Below are positions 43,754 through 52,860 of a DNA stretch of 64,000 bases, piece by piece. Below the pieces are notes generated by a model that did no database searches, was not told where the DNA came from, and saw only the letters and a list, made by a program, of their open reading frames with translations. This DNA comes from a bacterium (lineage in GTDB: Bacteria > Myxococcota_A > Polyangia > Nannocystales > Nannocystaceae), in the NCBI GenBank assembly GCA_024742475.1, contig JANSYI010000008.1, positions 124,001 to 188,000 of the forward strand, given 5' to 3'. Each line of letters begins with the position of its first letter. Position 1 is the first letter of the stretch. Both the position numbers and the translations under genes were made by a program.

Positions 43754-45105
43754 CACTTGCCCTTGCCGGCCACACGCTCCCATGCCTTGAGGTGCTGCAC
43801 GGCCCGGCGAAGCTGCACGTCGTCCGCCGCGGCCCGCTCGGCCGGCGTGACGGAGCCCATCGGAGGCGACGATCGCCCGAAATCTTCCGGCTCGAGGTGG
43901 CGCGGGCTCTCCCGTTCGGGGCGGATCTCGGGCCGCGAGTCCAAGTCGACCCGGGCTCCTGGATCCGTCGCACCGACGAAGACGTCGGGCATGATGCCGC
44001 TGGCTTGAATCAGCCTGTCGTTGGGCGTGTAGTAGAGGGCCGTCGTCAGCTTGAGCAGGCTGCCGTCGCTGAGCTCGAACGGCGCCTGCACGGAGCCCTT
44101 GCCGTAGGTTCGCTCCCCGATGACGAGCGCCCGCTGGTGGTCTTGCAGCGCGCCGGCGACGATCTCCGACGCGGACGCCGAGCCCTTGTTGACCAGCACG
44201 ACGAGCGGAACGGGGTCGAGCGTGGTCAGCCGGCGGGCATGCGCCTCGTCCAGCACGACGCCGCGCCGGCCCCGAGTTCGAACGATCGCGCCCTCGTCCA
44301 CGAACAGATCGACGATGCGGATCGCCTCGTCGAGCAGCCCGCCACCGTTGTCCCTTAGGTCGAGCACGAGGCCACGCAGGCCTTGCTCTCCGGCTTCTTT
44401 CTGCAGCGCGAGGACCCCGTCCTTCACGTCGGCCGCCGCGTCCTCGGGGAAGTCGCGCAGCCGCAGCACACCAATGCCCTCGCCGAGGCTGCGCACCTCG
44501 ACGGGCGGCGTGTCGATGATCGCTCGCGCAAGCTCTACGGTGCGCTTCACACCGCGGACGGGGTCTTCGACGGTGAGCTTGACCGTGGTCCCCGGCTCCC
44601 CGCGAATCACCGTGATCGCCCGCTGGAGGTCGACGAACTGCGCGATCGACTGACCGTTGATCGCCAGCACGCGATGCCCCGGTGCGATGTTGGCCTTGTC
44701 CGCCGGTCCACCGGGAACCACGTCGCGCACGTCGAGGTAGCGCGCCCCCGTGCTCTCGCGCCCGAGCACCACGACCATGCCGATGCCGCCGAACGCCCCT
44801 TCGATGTCTTCACGCAGCAGCTTCGCATCCCGCGGCGGCAAGAACGACGTGTGCGGGTCGAGCTCGGACACCAGCCCACGCAGCGCTGCGTAGACGATCT
44901 CCTGATCGTCGACTGGACGCACGTAGTACTGCTCGATGATGGCGAGCGCCCGCGCGAACATGTCGAGCTTCGCGTAGCGCGAGTAGCTGGGCGGCGCCGG
45001 CTGAGCTTCGGGGTCCGACGCTATCGCCGAGCGACCAGTCGCACCAAGAACCACACCTGCGGCCAACATGCTTGCACCGAACACTGCGCTGCGAAGTCGC
45101 GTCAC
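43753..45105 (-). CDS. ctpA: C-terminal processing protease (S41)
   Basis: 450 residues. Signal peptide or anchor (about 8-28), then the CtpA order: N-terminal helical part, PDZ domain (about 105-195, FGGIGMVV and GGPADKANIAPGHRVLAING), and the S41 catalytic core with the nucleophile in KGSASASE (307-314) and Lys336 in TYGKG. It cleaves exported proteins near the C-terminus; in other bacteria CtpA trims peptidoglycan hydrolases. TACACT ends six bases before GTG 45105. First gene of the run towards the YibQ-like gene. Confidence 0.93.
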   Translation of the reverse strand: MTRLRSAVFGASMLAAGVVLGATGRSAIASDPEAQPAPPSYSRYAKLDMFARALAIIEQYYVRPVDDQEIVYAALRGLVSELDPHTSFLPPRDAKLLREDIEGAFGGIGMVVVLGRESTGARYLDVRDVVPGGPADKANIAPGHRVLAINGQSIAQFVDLQRAITVIRGEPGTTVKLTVEDPVRGVKRTVELARAIIDTPPVEVRSLGEGIGVLRLRDFPEDAAADVKDGVLALQKEAGEQGLRGLVLDLRDNGGGLLDEAIRIVDLFVDEGAIVRTRGRRGVVLDEAHARRLTTLDPVPLVVLVNKGSASASEIVAGALQDHQRALVIGERTYGKGSVQAPFELSDGSLLKLTTALYYTPNDRLIQASGIMPDVFVGATDPGARVDLDSRPEIRPERESPRHLEPEDFGRSSPPMGSVTPAERAAADDVQLRRAVQHLKAWERVAGKGK

Positions 45106-45111
45106 GGGACG

Positions 45112-45117
45112 AGTGTA
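45112..45117 (-). promoter_or_regulatory. -10-like TACACT, leaderless start of ctpA
   Basis: Six bases before GTG 45105. Confidence 0.5.
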
Positions 45118-45241
45118 GCGCCGCGCCCGTGCTCACGGTGTTCGAATCGTAAGCACGCGCACCTGCGGAACGCGCTCGGCGTTTCTTTGGGACAGACCGT
45201 CAGGTGCGGGAACCGGACGCACAAGTAGGGACGGGAGAGTG

Positions 45242-46522
45242 ATGAGGGGAAAGGCTGCGCTACTGGCGATCGCGCTCGGATTGGCTTCAGGCTGCTACGA
45301 TGGCGCTGGAGAACACACGAGCCCGCTCGAGACGTTCGGAACGTCCCCCGTCGATGACGATGGCGACCCGACGGCGGGCAGCGACCCGACCGCCGGCGAG
45401 GACGGCGAGAGCAGCGGTGGCGACGCTCCTGCAGACGACGGCGGCATGGACCCTCCGTCCGAGCTCGAACCCCTGACGAACGAGCAGGTTCGGTTCTACC
45501 TCGGCATGCTCGCGCCGGCGCTGGCCGGTCGTTCCCTGAGCTACGATGAGAACGCACGCATCCAAGCCGAGGGCGAAGCGGCGATCATTCCGCTGCTCGA
45601 TGCCTGGACCCTCAGCCCCGGGTTCGCCGACTCGATGCGGGACATGGTCCAAAACGAGCTGCAGGCCAGCGGCGAGCGCGACGGCATCGACTTCGAGCTC
45701 CCCGGCAACCTCGTCGCGCAGGTGGTGGGCGACGGGCTTCCGTGGTCGACGATCCTCACCGCCGACTACTGCGTCGACGCACAGGGGGCGATGATCGAGT
45801 GCGACACGGGAGCGCCCTTCGAGGCAGGGGTGCTCGCCACGCGGGCGTACCTGATCCCCAACAAGGGTCGCTTCAATCTCACCCGCGCCCTGCGAATGCT
45901 CGAAGTGTTCGCGTGCCGTGGGTACCCGATGGAGCCCGACGTCCAGATCCCCCTCGACAAGGACATCTTCATCCCGATGTTCCAGGCCCAGACGCCCGAG
46001 GAACAGACCGAGGAGGAGGCGCTCGGCGGGTTCGGCAACGGGGCGGGCTGTTACACGTGCCACTCGCAGTTCGGCGCCCACGCGCAGTTCTTCGTCAAGT
46101 TCGACTCCGACGGTCTCTGGCAGGGCGACGCCACGGGCTTGCAGGCCGAGGGACTTCAAGAGAACGGCCAGCCCTACGAGCTGGGCACCAGCTACAACGG
46201 TCTCAACGCGTCGCACTTCGGCGACCCGCTCGACGCCGCCAGCGAGCAATCGCAGATGTTCGGCGAGTCCGTCGCCAACCTCCGCGAGGCGGCCGAAGTG
46301 ATGGCGAGCCATCCGCTGTTCTACAGCTGCGCCTCGAAGAACCTCATCGGCCACGCGTTCGGGCGCGAATCGGGTACGAGCGAGGAGATCGACCGGGCGC
46401 TCGTCACAGCGCTCGCCGAAGAAGTGCTCGCCGTGACCGACGACCCCACGATTCGCGACATCGCCCTCATCGTGTTCACCAACGAAGAAGTCATCCGCAC
46501 CGCAGTGGCGGGTCTGGAGTAG
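45242..46522 (+). CDS. lipoprotein with one c-type heme site (DUF1588/DUF1592-like pattern)
   Basis: 426 residues. Signal ends LASGC. An acidic Thr/Ser linker (20-75) comes before a helical domain. One CxxCH heme motif (CYTCH) sits near residue 275. Then come DAASEQSQMFGESVANLREAAEVM and SHPLFYSCASKNLIGHAFGRE, close to the end pattern of DUF1588/DUF1592 proteins. In planctomycetes and myxobacteria these pair with DUF1501/DUF1552 proteins, as here. ATG 45242; GTG 45239 is also possible. Confidence 0.8.
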   Translation: MRGKAALLAIALGLASGCYDGAGEHTSPLETFGTSPVDDDGDPTAGSDPTAGEDGESSGGDAPADDGGMDPPSELEPLTNEQVRFYLGMLAPALAGRSLSYDENARIQAEGEAAIIPLLDAWTLSPGFADSMRDMVQNELQASGERDGIDFELPGNLVAQVVGDGLPWSTILTADYCVDAQGAMIECDTGAPFEAGVLATRAYLIPNKGRFNLTRALRMLEVFACRGYPMEPDVQIPLDKDIFIPMFQAQTPEEQTEEEALGGFGNGAGCYTCHSQFGAHAQFFVKFDSDGLWQGDATGLQAEGLQENGQPYELGTSYNGLNASHFGDPLDAASEQSQMFGESVANLREAAEVMASHPLFYSCASKNLIGHAFGRESGTSEEIDRALVTALAEEVLAVTDDPTIRDIALIVFTNEEVIRTAVAGLE

Positions 46523-46526
46523 AGAC

Positions 46527-48068
46527 ATGGGCAAGAAACCCCGCATCGAAGAGATCCACCCGCTTCGCCGTCGACGCTTCATGCAGGCCGTCGGCGCCGC
46601 TCTGGGAGTCCCCATGCTCGGCAGTGGGCTGGGCGCCGGGTTCCGCTTCGCGATGAACGAAGAGCTGTTCGGCACGGCACACGCCTACACCGAGGCCGAC
46701 CTCGTGCCGACGTACTTCATCGAGATCAACCTGCGCGACCAGTGGGATTTCGGCCACGTCTTCGTGCCCCCGGGTCTGGCGACCAACCCCAACCTCATCC
46801 GCGGCGCCGAGGGCAACCAGTGCTCGCTGTTCTACGGCACCGAGAACATCACGGCTGCAGGCAACGGCTTCTACCTGACGCCCGACTCCGTGGAGTTGAT
46901 GCCGCATCTCGACTCGATCGCCGTGTGCGAGACCAACGAGCTGTGCGTCGGAGCCATTCACGGCCACGAAGCGGTCAACGCCATGCGCTCCCCCGGGCGC
47001 ACCAAGCAGCAGTCCGGCTCCAAGATGCCGATGTGGGAGCAAGAGCCCGGGTTCGGCGAGCAGGGCAACGACTACTTCTACTCGACCACGCCCACCCCCG
47101 CGTGCCTGCACAACTTCGTGCAGAAGCAGCTCGACCCCACGCTGCGCAACGGCATCACGATGAAGTTCATCAGCCGTTTTCACACCGTCTGCCACTTCGC
47201 GGGGACGAAACCCGAGGGCGAGCTGACGCGAATTCAGAGCGTGCAGGAGCTCTTCGACACGTTCCCCGACACGGTCGAAGACCTCAACATCCTCCCCACG
47301 CCGCACGAGGCTCAAGTCCTCTCCGAGACGCTGCGTCGCGTCGATGCAGGCTTCTTCCAACGCAACGGCTACCAAACCAGCGCGCGCGAGCGCCACGAGG
47401 CCAACCTCGGCGAGGCTGCCGGCCTCTGGTACACGGGCGACTCCCAGGTCGTCTCGATGCCGCTGACCGAAGAGGAGGTCGCCTACTGGAGCGCGGGCGT
47501 GCCCGACCAGGTCGGCGACAACGTCAAGGCCAACATCTGGGAGCAGGCGGCGTGGGCGTTCAAGCTCATCTCCAACGATGTCACGCGGTCGGTATCACTC
47601 GAGTTCGACTACCTCGACGTGCACGGCTCGCGCAGCGAGAGCGTCATGAACACCATGGGGCTGCAGGCGTCGCTCCCCTTGGCGCGGCTCATCGAGTCGC
47701 TGAAGGCCGCCGGCATCTACGAGCAGACGCTCATCGTCCTGTACAGCACCGACGGCGGCAGGGCCCCCAACGGCAACTCGTACGGCAACACGGGCAAGAA
47801 CACCTTCGTGATGGCAGGCCGCAACGTTCGCGGCGGGTACTACGGCGACGTGACCGTGGCCGGCAACTCCGGTGACGGCCACACCTACGGCTATCACGTC
47901 CCCAACGACGACGGCTCGCTGATGGCTCCGGTCACCGACAACGCCAACCGCCTGTCGGGCTCACGGTCGTGGCGCACCGTCATGCGAGCGCTCGAGATGC
48001 CCGACGACCTCTGCGACGAGTTCGAAGACGTCGCGGGCGTGAGCCCCCTGAACTTCATGGTGACCTGA
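46527..48068 (+). CDS. Tat-exported DUF1501/DUF1552-like protein
   Basis: 513 residues. A twin-arginine signal (LRRRRFMQAVGAALGVPM, about residues 12-30) sends it folded to the periplasm. The body has INLRDQWDFGHVFVPPGL near the start and TLIVLYSTDGGRAPNGNS near the end. The latter resembles the alkaline-phosphatase-like core of DUF1501 proteins, but metal ligands are not clear. It lies 4 bases after the heme lipoprotein, so the two are surely cotranscribed. Function of the family is unknown. Confidence 0.8.
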   Translation: MGKKPRIEEIHPLRRRRFMQAVGAALGVPMLGSGLGAGFRFAMNEELFGTAHAYTEADLVPTYFIEINLRDQWDFGHVFVPPGLATNPNLIRGAEGNQCSLFYGTENITAAGNGFYLTPDSVELMPHLDSIAVCETNELCVGAIHGHEAVNAMRSPGRTKQQSGSKMPMWEQEPGFGEQGNDYFYSTTPTPACLHNFVQKQLDPTLRNGITMKFISRFHTVCHFAGTKPEGELTRIQSVQELFDTFPDTVEDLNILPTPHEAQVLSETLRRVDAGFFQRNGYQTSARERHEANLGEAAGLWYTGDSQVVSMPLTEEEVAYWSAGVPDQVGDNVKANIWEQAAWAFKLISNDVTRSVSLEFDYLDVHGSRSESVMNTMGLQASLPLARLIESLKAAGIYEQTLIVLYSTDGGRAPNGNSYGNTGKNTFVMAGRNVRGGYYGDVTVAGNSGDGHTYGYHVPNDDGSLMAPVTDNANRLSGSRSWRTVMRALEMPDDLCDEFEDVAGVSPLNFMVT

Positions 48069-48079
48069 GAGGCACGGCG

Positions 48080-48730
48080 ATGAAGACCCACGCGATTCAA
48101 AGCACCCTCTTGGCCGCGCTGCTCAGCAGCTCTGCCTGCTACACGGGCCTCGACGCCACCGGCGAGCTGGGCTTCGGCGACAGCACCATTGGCGGGGCGA
48201 CGGACGCCACGGCGGGCGACGGAAGCGACGACGCACCCGATGACGACGGGCCGGACGAGCCCGATGGCGACGGCGAAGATCCCGAACCCGCCGAAGACGA
48301 AGACCCGTTCGAACTCCCCGGCACCGAAGCCCGGCTGCTCCCGTTCCACGTGCGCATGACCAACCTCGCCAACCTCGTCGGCGTCGAGAAGGACCACTTC
48401 ATCTTCGACGAGCTGTACATGCGCCGCATCCAGCTCGGCGACCACGACTTCTCGGGCAACATCGCCGCCGACCTCGCGTGGAACGCCCAGAAGATGAGCG
48501 TGTGGGTCAAGAGCCTCGAGCCCGTGTGCGGCTCGATCCAGTTTCGGGACCGCTACCCCAACGTCAGCGCCAACCCGACGCCGCTGCTGCAGCAGGTCAT
48601 GGCCCGGGAGCCCGACGCCGAGGAACTCGAGGCCTACGCAGCCATCGTCGCGGGCGCTCCGGACACGGCAACGGCAGACCTGCTGACCTGCTACGCCGCG
48701 CTCAGCTCGCTCGAGTTCGTCTGCCAGTAG
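48080..48730 (+). CDS. lipoprotein, third gene of the heme/Tat triad
   Basis: 216 residues. Signal ends LLSSSAC. An acidic linker (25-85) precedes a helical domain with FHVRMTNLANLVGVEK, FSGNIAADLAWNAQKM and a last segment LLTCYAALSSLEFVC, which resembles the end of DUF1588/DUF1592 proteins without a heme site. GAGAGG before ATG 48080 is the ribosome site. Confidence 0.8.
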   Translation: MKTHAIQSTLLAALLSSSACYTGLDATGELGFGDSTIGGATDATAGDGSDDAPDDDGPDEPDGDGEDPEPAEDEDPFELPGTEARLLPFHVRMTNLANLVGVEKDHFIFDELYMRRIQLGDHDFSGNIAADLAWNAQKMSVWVKSLEPVCGSIQFRDRYPNVSANPTPLLQQVMAREPDAEELEAYAAIVAGAPDTATADLLTCYAALSSLEFVCQ

Positions 48731-48738
48731 GGGCGCAG

Positions 48739-49152
48739 CTACTTGGCCAGCGCGCGGTCGGTCTGCGCGATGCCGCGGTTGTAGCCCTTGGTCCGCCGCT
48801 GCAGCGCGCGCAGAGCCTTGAGCTCCTCGGCGTTGGCGGCCTTGGTCGCGCGAGCCTTGGTCAGCTCCTTGATCGTGGAGTTGAGGTCTTTGGTGACCGT
48901 GCGCAAGGCCTGGCGGTTCTCGGTGGTGGAGTCCTTCTTCGCGCGTCGGGTCGCGACGCCCTTGCGCTTGGTGAGCGTCGCCTTGCGCTTGGCGAGGCGC
49001 TTGACCGCGGCCGTGTTCTTCTTCGCGTCGCGGGCACGCACCGTCACGGCCGTGTCCACCGCGGTCGTTGCGAGCGCGAGCTTGTCGAGGGCGGTCTGGA
49101 TGTTCTTCTCGACTGCGCTGCTCTTCGCGATGGGCTTCTTTGCTCTTGCCAT
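48739..49152 (-). CDS. small Lys/Ala/Thr-rich coiled-coil protein
   Basis: 137 residues, strongly basic (about one third Lys/Arg), all helical. The middle (KRLAKRKATLTKRKGVATRR) and the end (ELTKARATKAANAEELKALR) could form a coiled coil, or bind nucleic acid like histone-H1-type proteins. No domain recognised. ATG 49152 gives MARAKKPIAKSS. Confidence 0.65.
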   Translation of the reverse strand: MARAKKPIAKSSAVEKNIQTALDKLALATTAVDTAVTVRARDAKKNTAAVKRLAKRKATLTKRKGVATRRAKKDSTTENRQALRTVTKDLNSTIKELTKARATKAANAEELKALRALQRRTKGYNRGIAQTDRALAK

Positions 49153-49195
49153 GATGGAGCGATCATCGCGCGAGTACCGCCCGGTCCGCAAAATT

Positions 49196-49792
49196 CTAGA
49201 AATCCGCGAGGATTGCGGTTTTCTTGGCTTCGAACTCCTCCTCTGTCAGCAGCCCGTCGCGCTTGGCTTCCTTGAGCTGCTCGAGCTTCTCCTTGAGCGT
49301 CTTGTTGCCCTTGTGCTGCGCAGACTTCTCCTCCTTCTTCTGCTTGTAGACGTCGGCAAAGATCGTCTTGAGCTCGTCCTCGCCCAGCGTCCGCCCGCTG
49401 GCGAAGTAGCGGTTCGACGCCTCGCCGATGGCCCACGTCAGCGCGTAGGCCATCGAGATCGTGACCACCCAGCCCAAGAACGGGATGAACTTGGCCGCGG
49501 CCATGATTACGTTCTGCGCGACGATGCTGGCCCCGAACGTGCTGAGCATCTCGAGGATCGACTTGCGGTTGAGCTCGTAGCCGTGAATCTTGCCGATGCC
49601 CTGGACCATCGCGATCTGGATGGGGGCGATGAGCGCGGTGTCGAGCAATGGCACCGGCTGCACCGTCATCGCGCCCGCGGCGACGCTGCAGACCTGGACC
49701 AGCTCCTTGATCGCGGTCCGCTTCTCAGCATCGCTGGCGTTGGCGTAGTTGCCGTCGAGGACGCGCTTGATCGTTTCGAGATGCCCGGACAT
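49196..49792 (-). CDS. membrane-associated protein with SHOCT domain
   Basis: 198 residues. Two hydrophobic segments (about 35-60 and 85-120) with VPLLDTALIAPIQIAMVQGIG are like the DUF697-type regions of GTPase partners. The last 30 residues, EKLEQLKEAKRDGLLTEEEF, are a SHOCT domain, a short oligomerising helix pair. TACGAT ends eight bases before ATG 49792. Confidence 0.8.
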   Translation of the reverse strand: MSGHLETIKRVLDGNYANASDAEKRTAIKELVQVCSVAAGAMTVQPVPLLDTALIAPIQIAMVQGIGKIHGYELNRKSILEMLSTFGASIVAQNVIMAAAKFIPFLGWVVTISMAYALTWAIGEASNRYFASGRTLGEDELKTIFADVYKQKKEEKSAQHKGNKTLKEKLEQLKEAKRDGLLTEEEFEAKKTAILADF

Positions 49793-49809
49793 CGGCCGGC
49801 ATCGTAGCG

Positions 49810-50937
49810 CTACTCGGCCCGCTTGGATCGCTTCAGGTATGCGGTGGGATCCACGGGCTTCTCGCCGTGCCGCAGCTCGACGTAGACGGTGCTGCCCAAC
49901 CCGTCGTCCATGGCTTTACTCGCGACCCGGCCGAGCAGGTCACCACCCTCGACCTCCTGGCCTTCTTCGACCGCAATGTCCCAGAGACGAGCGGTCAGCG
50001 TGTACTGGCCTCCACCGTGGTCGATGACCACGACATCTTCAAACCCGGGCAGCGCCGTCACCATGACCACCCGGCCGTCCGCCATCGCACGCACCGGCTC
50101 GTCGCGACGCGCGTGCAGCTCGACCCCGTTGCGAATCGACGGCAGATCCAAGACCCGGTCGGTGTAGGGGCCGAACTTGCCGACCACGCGCCCCTTCACG
50201 GGGCGAACCAGCCGCGCGGAACCGTCGAGACCTCGAAGCGATCGAAGCGCGCGCCAGTTTCGTTTGACGTTGCGGAGAAGGACCTTGTGCTCGAAACGAA
50301 CATCGTCCTCCAGCTTGTCCATCAGCCGCCGTCGCGACCGCATCGTCGCCCGCAGGTCGGGGTTGATCGCGTGCTCGGCACTGACCAGGGCGTGCTCCTG
50401 CACCCCCGCGACCATCGTGATTGCGCCCAGCGTCTGCATCTCGCGCGCTGCCGCGACGAGCTCCGACGCGGCGCGGTCCTCTGCACGCCGATAGACGTCG
50501 AGCTCGACCAGGTCGTGTCGGACGAGAAAGCGCAGCGCTCTGCCCCGCAAGATCCGGCGCTCGAGCTCCTGCTCGCGATCGCTGCCGCCTGCGCTCTCGA
50601 ACGCGAGCCGGGCCACCCCGCCACGCGAGAGCTTGTAGAGCGATCGGGCGCGCGTCCGTGCCGTCATCTCCCGATCGGTTCGCCGCTTTCGATAGGCATC
50701 CAGCCGACGCATGCTCTCGCGTGCGGCATGGTCCAGCACGGTCGCCGTGTACTCCAAGCTCGATCGCTCTCGGTCGAGCACCGCGAGCGACTCGGCGAGC
50801 TCCGTCGAGGTCTTCGTGAGCCCGAGCTCCCGCTCGAGCGCAGCCTTCAGCCGCTCGGGCGCCTTCTTCTGCGCGTGGGCTGCACCGGTCAACGCCAGCG
50901 CCAACACCCCGAGGATCGCTGCAGCTCTCCAACGCAT
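49810..50937 (-). CDS. envC: EnvC-like murein hydrolase activator
   Basis: 375 residues. A signal peptide (1-21, ending GAAHA) is followed by long coiled-coil helices (22-230) and a LytM-type domain (about 250-375). The domain has GRVVGKFGPYTD, ADGRVVMVTALPGFEDVVVI and VYVELRHGEKPVDPTAYL. The zinc ligands of active M23 enzymes are replaced (ELHARRDEPV), so like E. coli EnvC it should activate amidases instead of cutting murein. ATG 50937 overlaps the ftsX stop by one base. Confidence 0.88.
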   Translation of the reverse strand: MRWRAAAILGVLALALTGAAHAQKKAPERLKAALERELGLTKTSTELAESLAVLDRERSSLEYTATVLDHAARESMRRLDAYRKRRTDREMTARTRARSLYKLSRGGVARLAFESAGGSDREQELERRILRGRALRFLVRHDLVELDVYRRAEDRAASELVAAAREMQTLGAITMVAGVQEHALVSAEHAINPDLRATMRSRRRLMDKLEDDVRFEHKVLLRNVKRNWRALRSLRGLDGSARLVRPVKGRVVGKFGPYTDRVLDLPSIRNGVELHARRDEPVRAMADGRVVMVTALPGFEDVVVIDHGGGQYTLTARLWDIAVEEGQEVEGGDLLGRVASKAMDDGLGSTVYVELRHGEKPVDPTAYLKRSKRAE

Positions 50938-51848
50938 CAGGTCACCACGTATCGCCCCGCAGCAGCCCGCGACCCCAGCAGGCCAACGGCGGCACCGAAA
51001 GCCACGCCCATGCAGATCTCGGTCGGCGTGAAGAAACGAAGCGTGCCAGCCGCGAAGAGGAGCGACAGGCCGTCCTCGAGGAACGGTCGCACCGTGTCGA
51101 ACCCGGCGTAGAGGATCGACATCGCGACGGCAGCTCCCAAGGCGCCCTGCATGAGGCCCTCGACGATGAACGGCCCGCGCACGAACTGCGTCGACCCTCC
51201 CACCAACCGGAGGATCTGGATCTCGGAGCGACGCGCGTACACGGCGAGGCGAATCGTGCTCCACACGATTGCCATGCACGCGAAGCCCACCAGGCTCGCA
51301 GCGCCGAGCGCCATCTGGCCGACGGTCTCGAGCATCGCCTGCGCCTGGTCGGCCCAGCTTCCAGCCACCGCGACGTCTTCGACGATGCCGAAGGCTGCGA
51401 CCTTGTCCCCGAGCGCGCTGACGAAGGCCGACGACGTCCCCTCTTCGAGACGGACCTCGAGCGAGGCCGGAAGCACCTCGGGTTCGATGCCTTCGAGCAT
51501 GCCGGCCTCGCCACCGAGACCCTCGGCGAGCCGCTGCATCGCGTCTTCGGGCGTGATGCGCTCGACCGAGGTCACCTCGGGGATCTCCGTGAGCAGCCGG
51601 GTCAGCTCGTCGACCTCGTCGGGCGGAGCATCGTCGTGCAGATACACCGTGACCGGGACATCGATGCCCCACGCCGACGCAACGCTCTGGGCGTTCGTCC
51701 ACACCAGCATGACCGTACCCAACAGCAGCATGCACACCGCCGTGGTCGCGACCGCCAAGACCTGGACCATCGGCGCCTGCGCCATGCCACGAAACGCGCG
51801 CGAGACGACGTATCCGGCGGCGCGAAGCGTGCTTCCCGACCCCTTCAT
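50937..51848 (-). CDS. ftsX: cell division protein FtsX
   Basis: 303 residues. A cytoplasmic start, a transmembrane helix (about 28-50), the periplasmic loop with VTVYLHDDAPPDEVDEL, VERITPEDAM and LPASLEVRL, then three more helices. FtsX with FtsE passes a signal to EnvC in the periplasm to open the septum. It overlaps the ftsE stop by 4 bases as ATGA. Confidence 0.93.
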   Translation of the reverse strand: MKGSGSTLRAAGYVVSRAFRGMAQAPMVQVLAVATTAVCMLLLGTVMLVWTNAQSVASAWGIDVPVTVYLHDDAPPDEVDELTRLLTEIPEVTSVERITPEDAMQRLAEGLGGEAGMLEGIEPEVLPASLEVRLEEGTSSAFVSALGDKVAAFGIVEDVAVAGSWADQAQAMLETVGQMALGAASLVGFACMAIVWSTIRLAVYARRSEIQILRLVGGSTQFVRGPFIVEGLMQGALGAAVAMSILYAGFDTVRPFLEDGLSLLFAAGTLRFFTPTEICMGVAFGAAVGLLGSRAAAGRYVVT

Positions 51849-52627
51849 GCGACCGCTCCAACGGGCAGCGGCCCCGCACCCACCGGCGCAGTCTCGGCGT
51901 CGAGGTCGAGCGGCTGCGGGCTATCCTCTTCGGCTTCGGCCAAGGTGTCGCTGACGAGCCGTCCAGCGTCGAGCTCGAGCTCGTGGGTGACCACGCCTGA
52001 CTCGCGAACGATCGGGTCGTGTGTCGCCAGCATCACCGTCGTGCCACGCGCGTTGATCCGCGCGAGCACGTCGAGGATCTCGCGGCTCAGCCGGGGGTCG
52101 AGGTTTCCCGTGGGCTCGTCGGCAAGCAAGATGGCCGGCTCCCCCGAGAGCGCCCGCGCGATCGCGACGCGCTGCTGTTCTCCGCCCGACATCCGCGACA
52201 CCGCGCGGCGAGTTCCGGGTTCGAGCTCGACCTGTTCGAGTGCTCGGCTGGCCCGCGCGCGAACCTCTCGCCGCGGCAGCCCGAGCACTTGGAGCGCCAG
52301 CGACACGTTCTCCAGCGGCGTGGCATCCGGCAGGAGCTTGAAGTCCTGGAACACCGCGCCGACGTTGCGTCGCAAATAAGGAATCGAGTGCTTGCGCAGC
52401 CGATGGATGTCCCGGTCGGCCACCGCGATGGTGCCTTCGTCGGGCCGCTCCATGGCGAGCACCAGCTTCAAGAGGGTGCTCTTGCCCGCGCCAGAGGGGC
52501 CCACGAGAACCGAAAAGGCTCCCTCGGGGACACGGAAGGACACGTCGCGCAGCGCGACCGTCTTCGCGCGCCCGCGCCCGTAGGTCATCGTGACCGAAGA
52601 GAATTCGAGGATGGGCATGGTCGCCAT
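51845..52627 (-). CDS. ftsE: cell division ATP-binding protein FtsE
   Basis: 260 residues. ABC ATPase with Walker A GPSGAGKST, Q-loop AVFQDFKLLPDATPLENV, signature MSGGEQQRVAIARAL, Walker B LLADEPTGNLDP and switch His in ATHD. The QDF.LL block is typical for FtsE. An extra Pro/Ala/Glu-rich tail of about 35 residues is unusual. Start ATG 52627 (MATMPILEF) or ATG 52618. Confidence 0.94.
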   Translation of the reverse strand: MATMPILEFSSVTMTYGRGRAKTVALRDVSFRVPEGAFSVLVGPSGAGKSTLLKLVLAMERPDEGTIAVADRDIHRLRKHSIPYLRRNVGAVFQDFKLLPDATPLENVSLALQVLGLPRREVRARASRALEQVELEPGTRRAVSRMSGGEQQRVAIARALSGEPAILLADEPTGNLDPRLSREILDVLARINARGTTVMLATHDPIVRESGVVTHELELDAGRLVSDTLAEAEEDSPQPLDLDAETAPVGAGPLPVGAVA

Positions 52628-52829
52628 GCCACTGAACACACACCTGCGCCGAGGGAGCAAGAAAGCGGAGCAACGAGCCCGCCGCTGCTTGCGCCGATCC
52701 GCTCTGCGCCGCACGCGACCCAGGGCTCCAGCCGCCCCTTCGAGTCGATTTTCAGCACTGATATCGTATGCTTGCGCATCCCGTAACCGTACGGAGAACT
52801 ACATGTCGCACATGGGCGCACTCCGATGA

Positions 52830-52852
52830 CGTATCCTGCCCTTCGGGATACG
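52830..52852 (+). promoter_or_regulatory. inverted repeat overlapping the -10-like hexamer
   Basis: CGTATCC and GGATACG form 7-base arms with a 9-base centre. The right arm covers the start of TACGAG (52849-52854), which lies six bases before ATG 52861. A repressor bound here would block the promoter. Confidence 0.45.
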
Positions 52853-52860
52853 AGCGGGAC

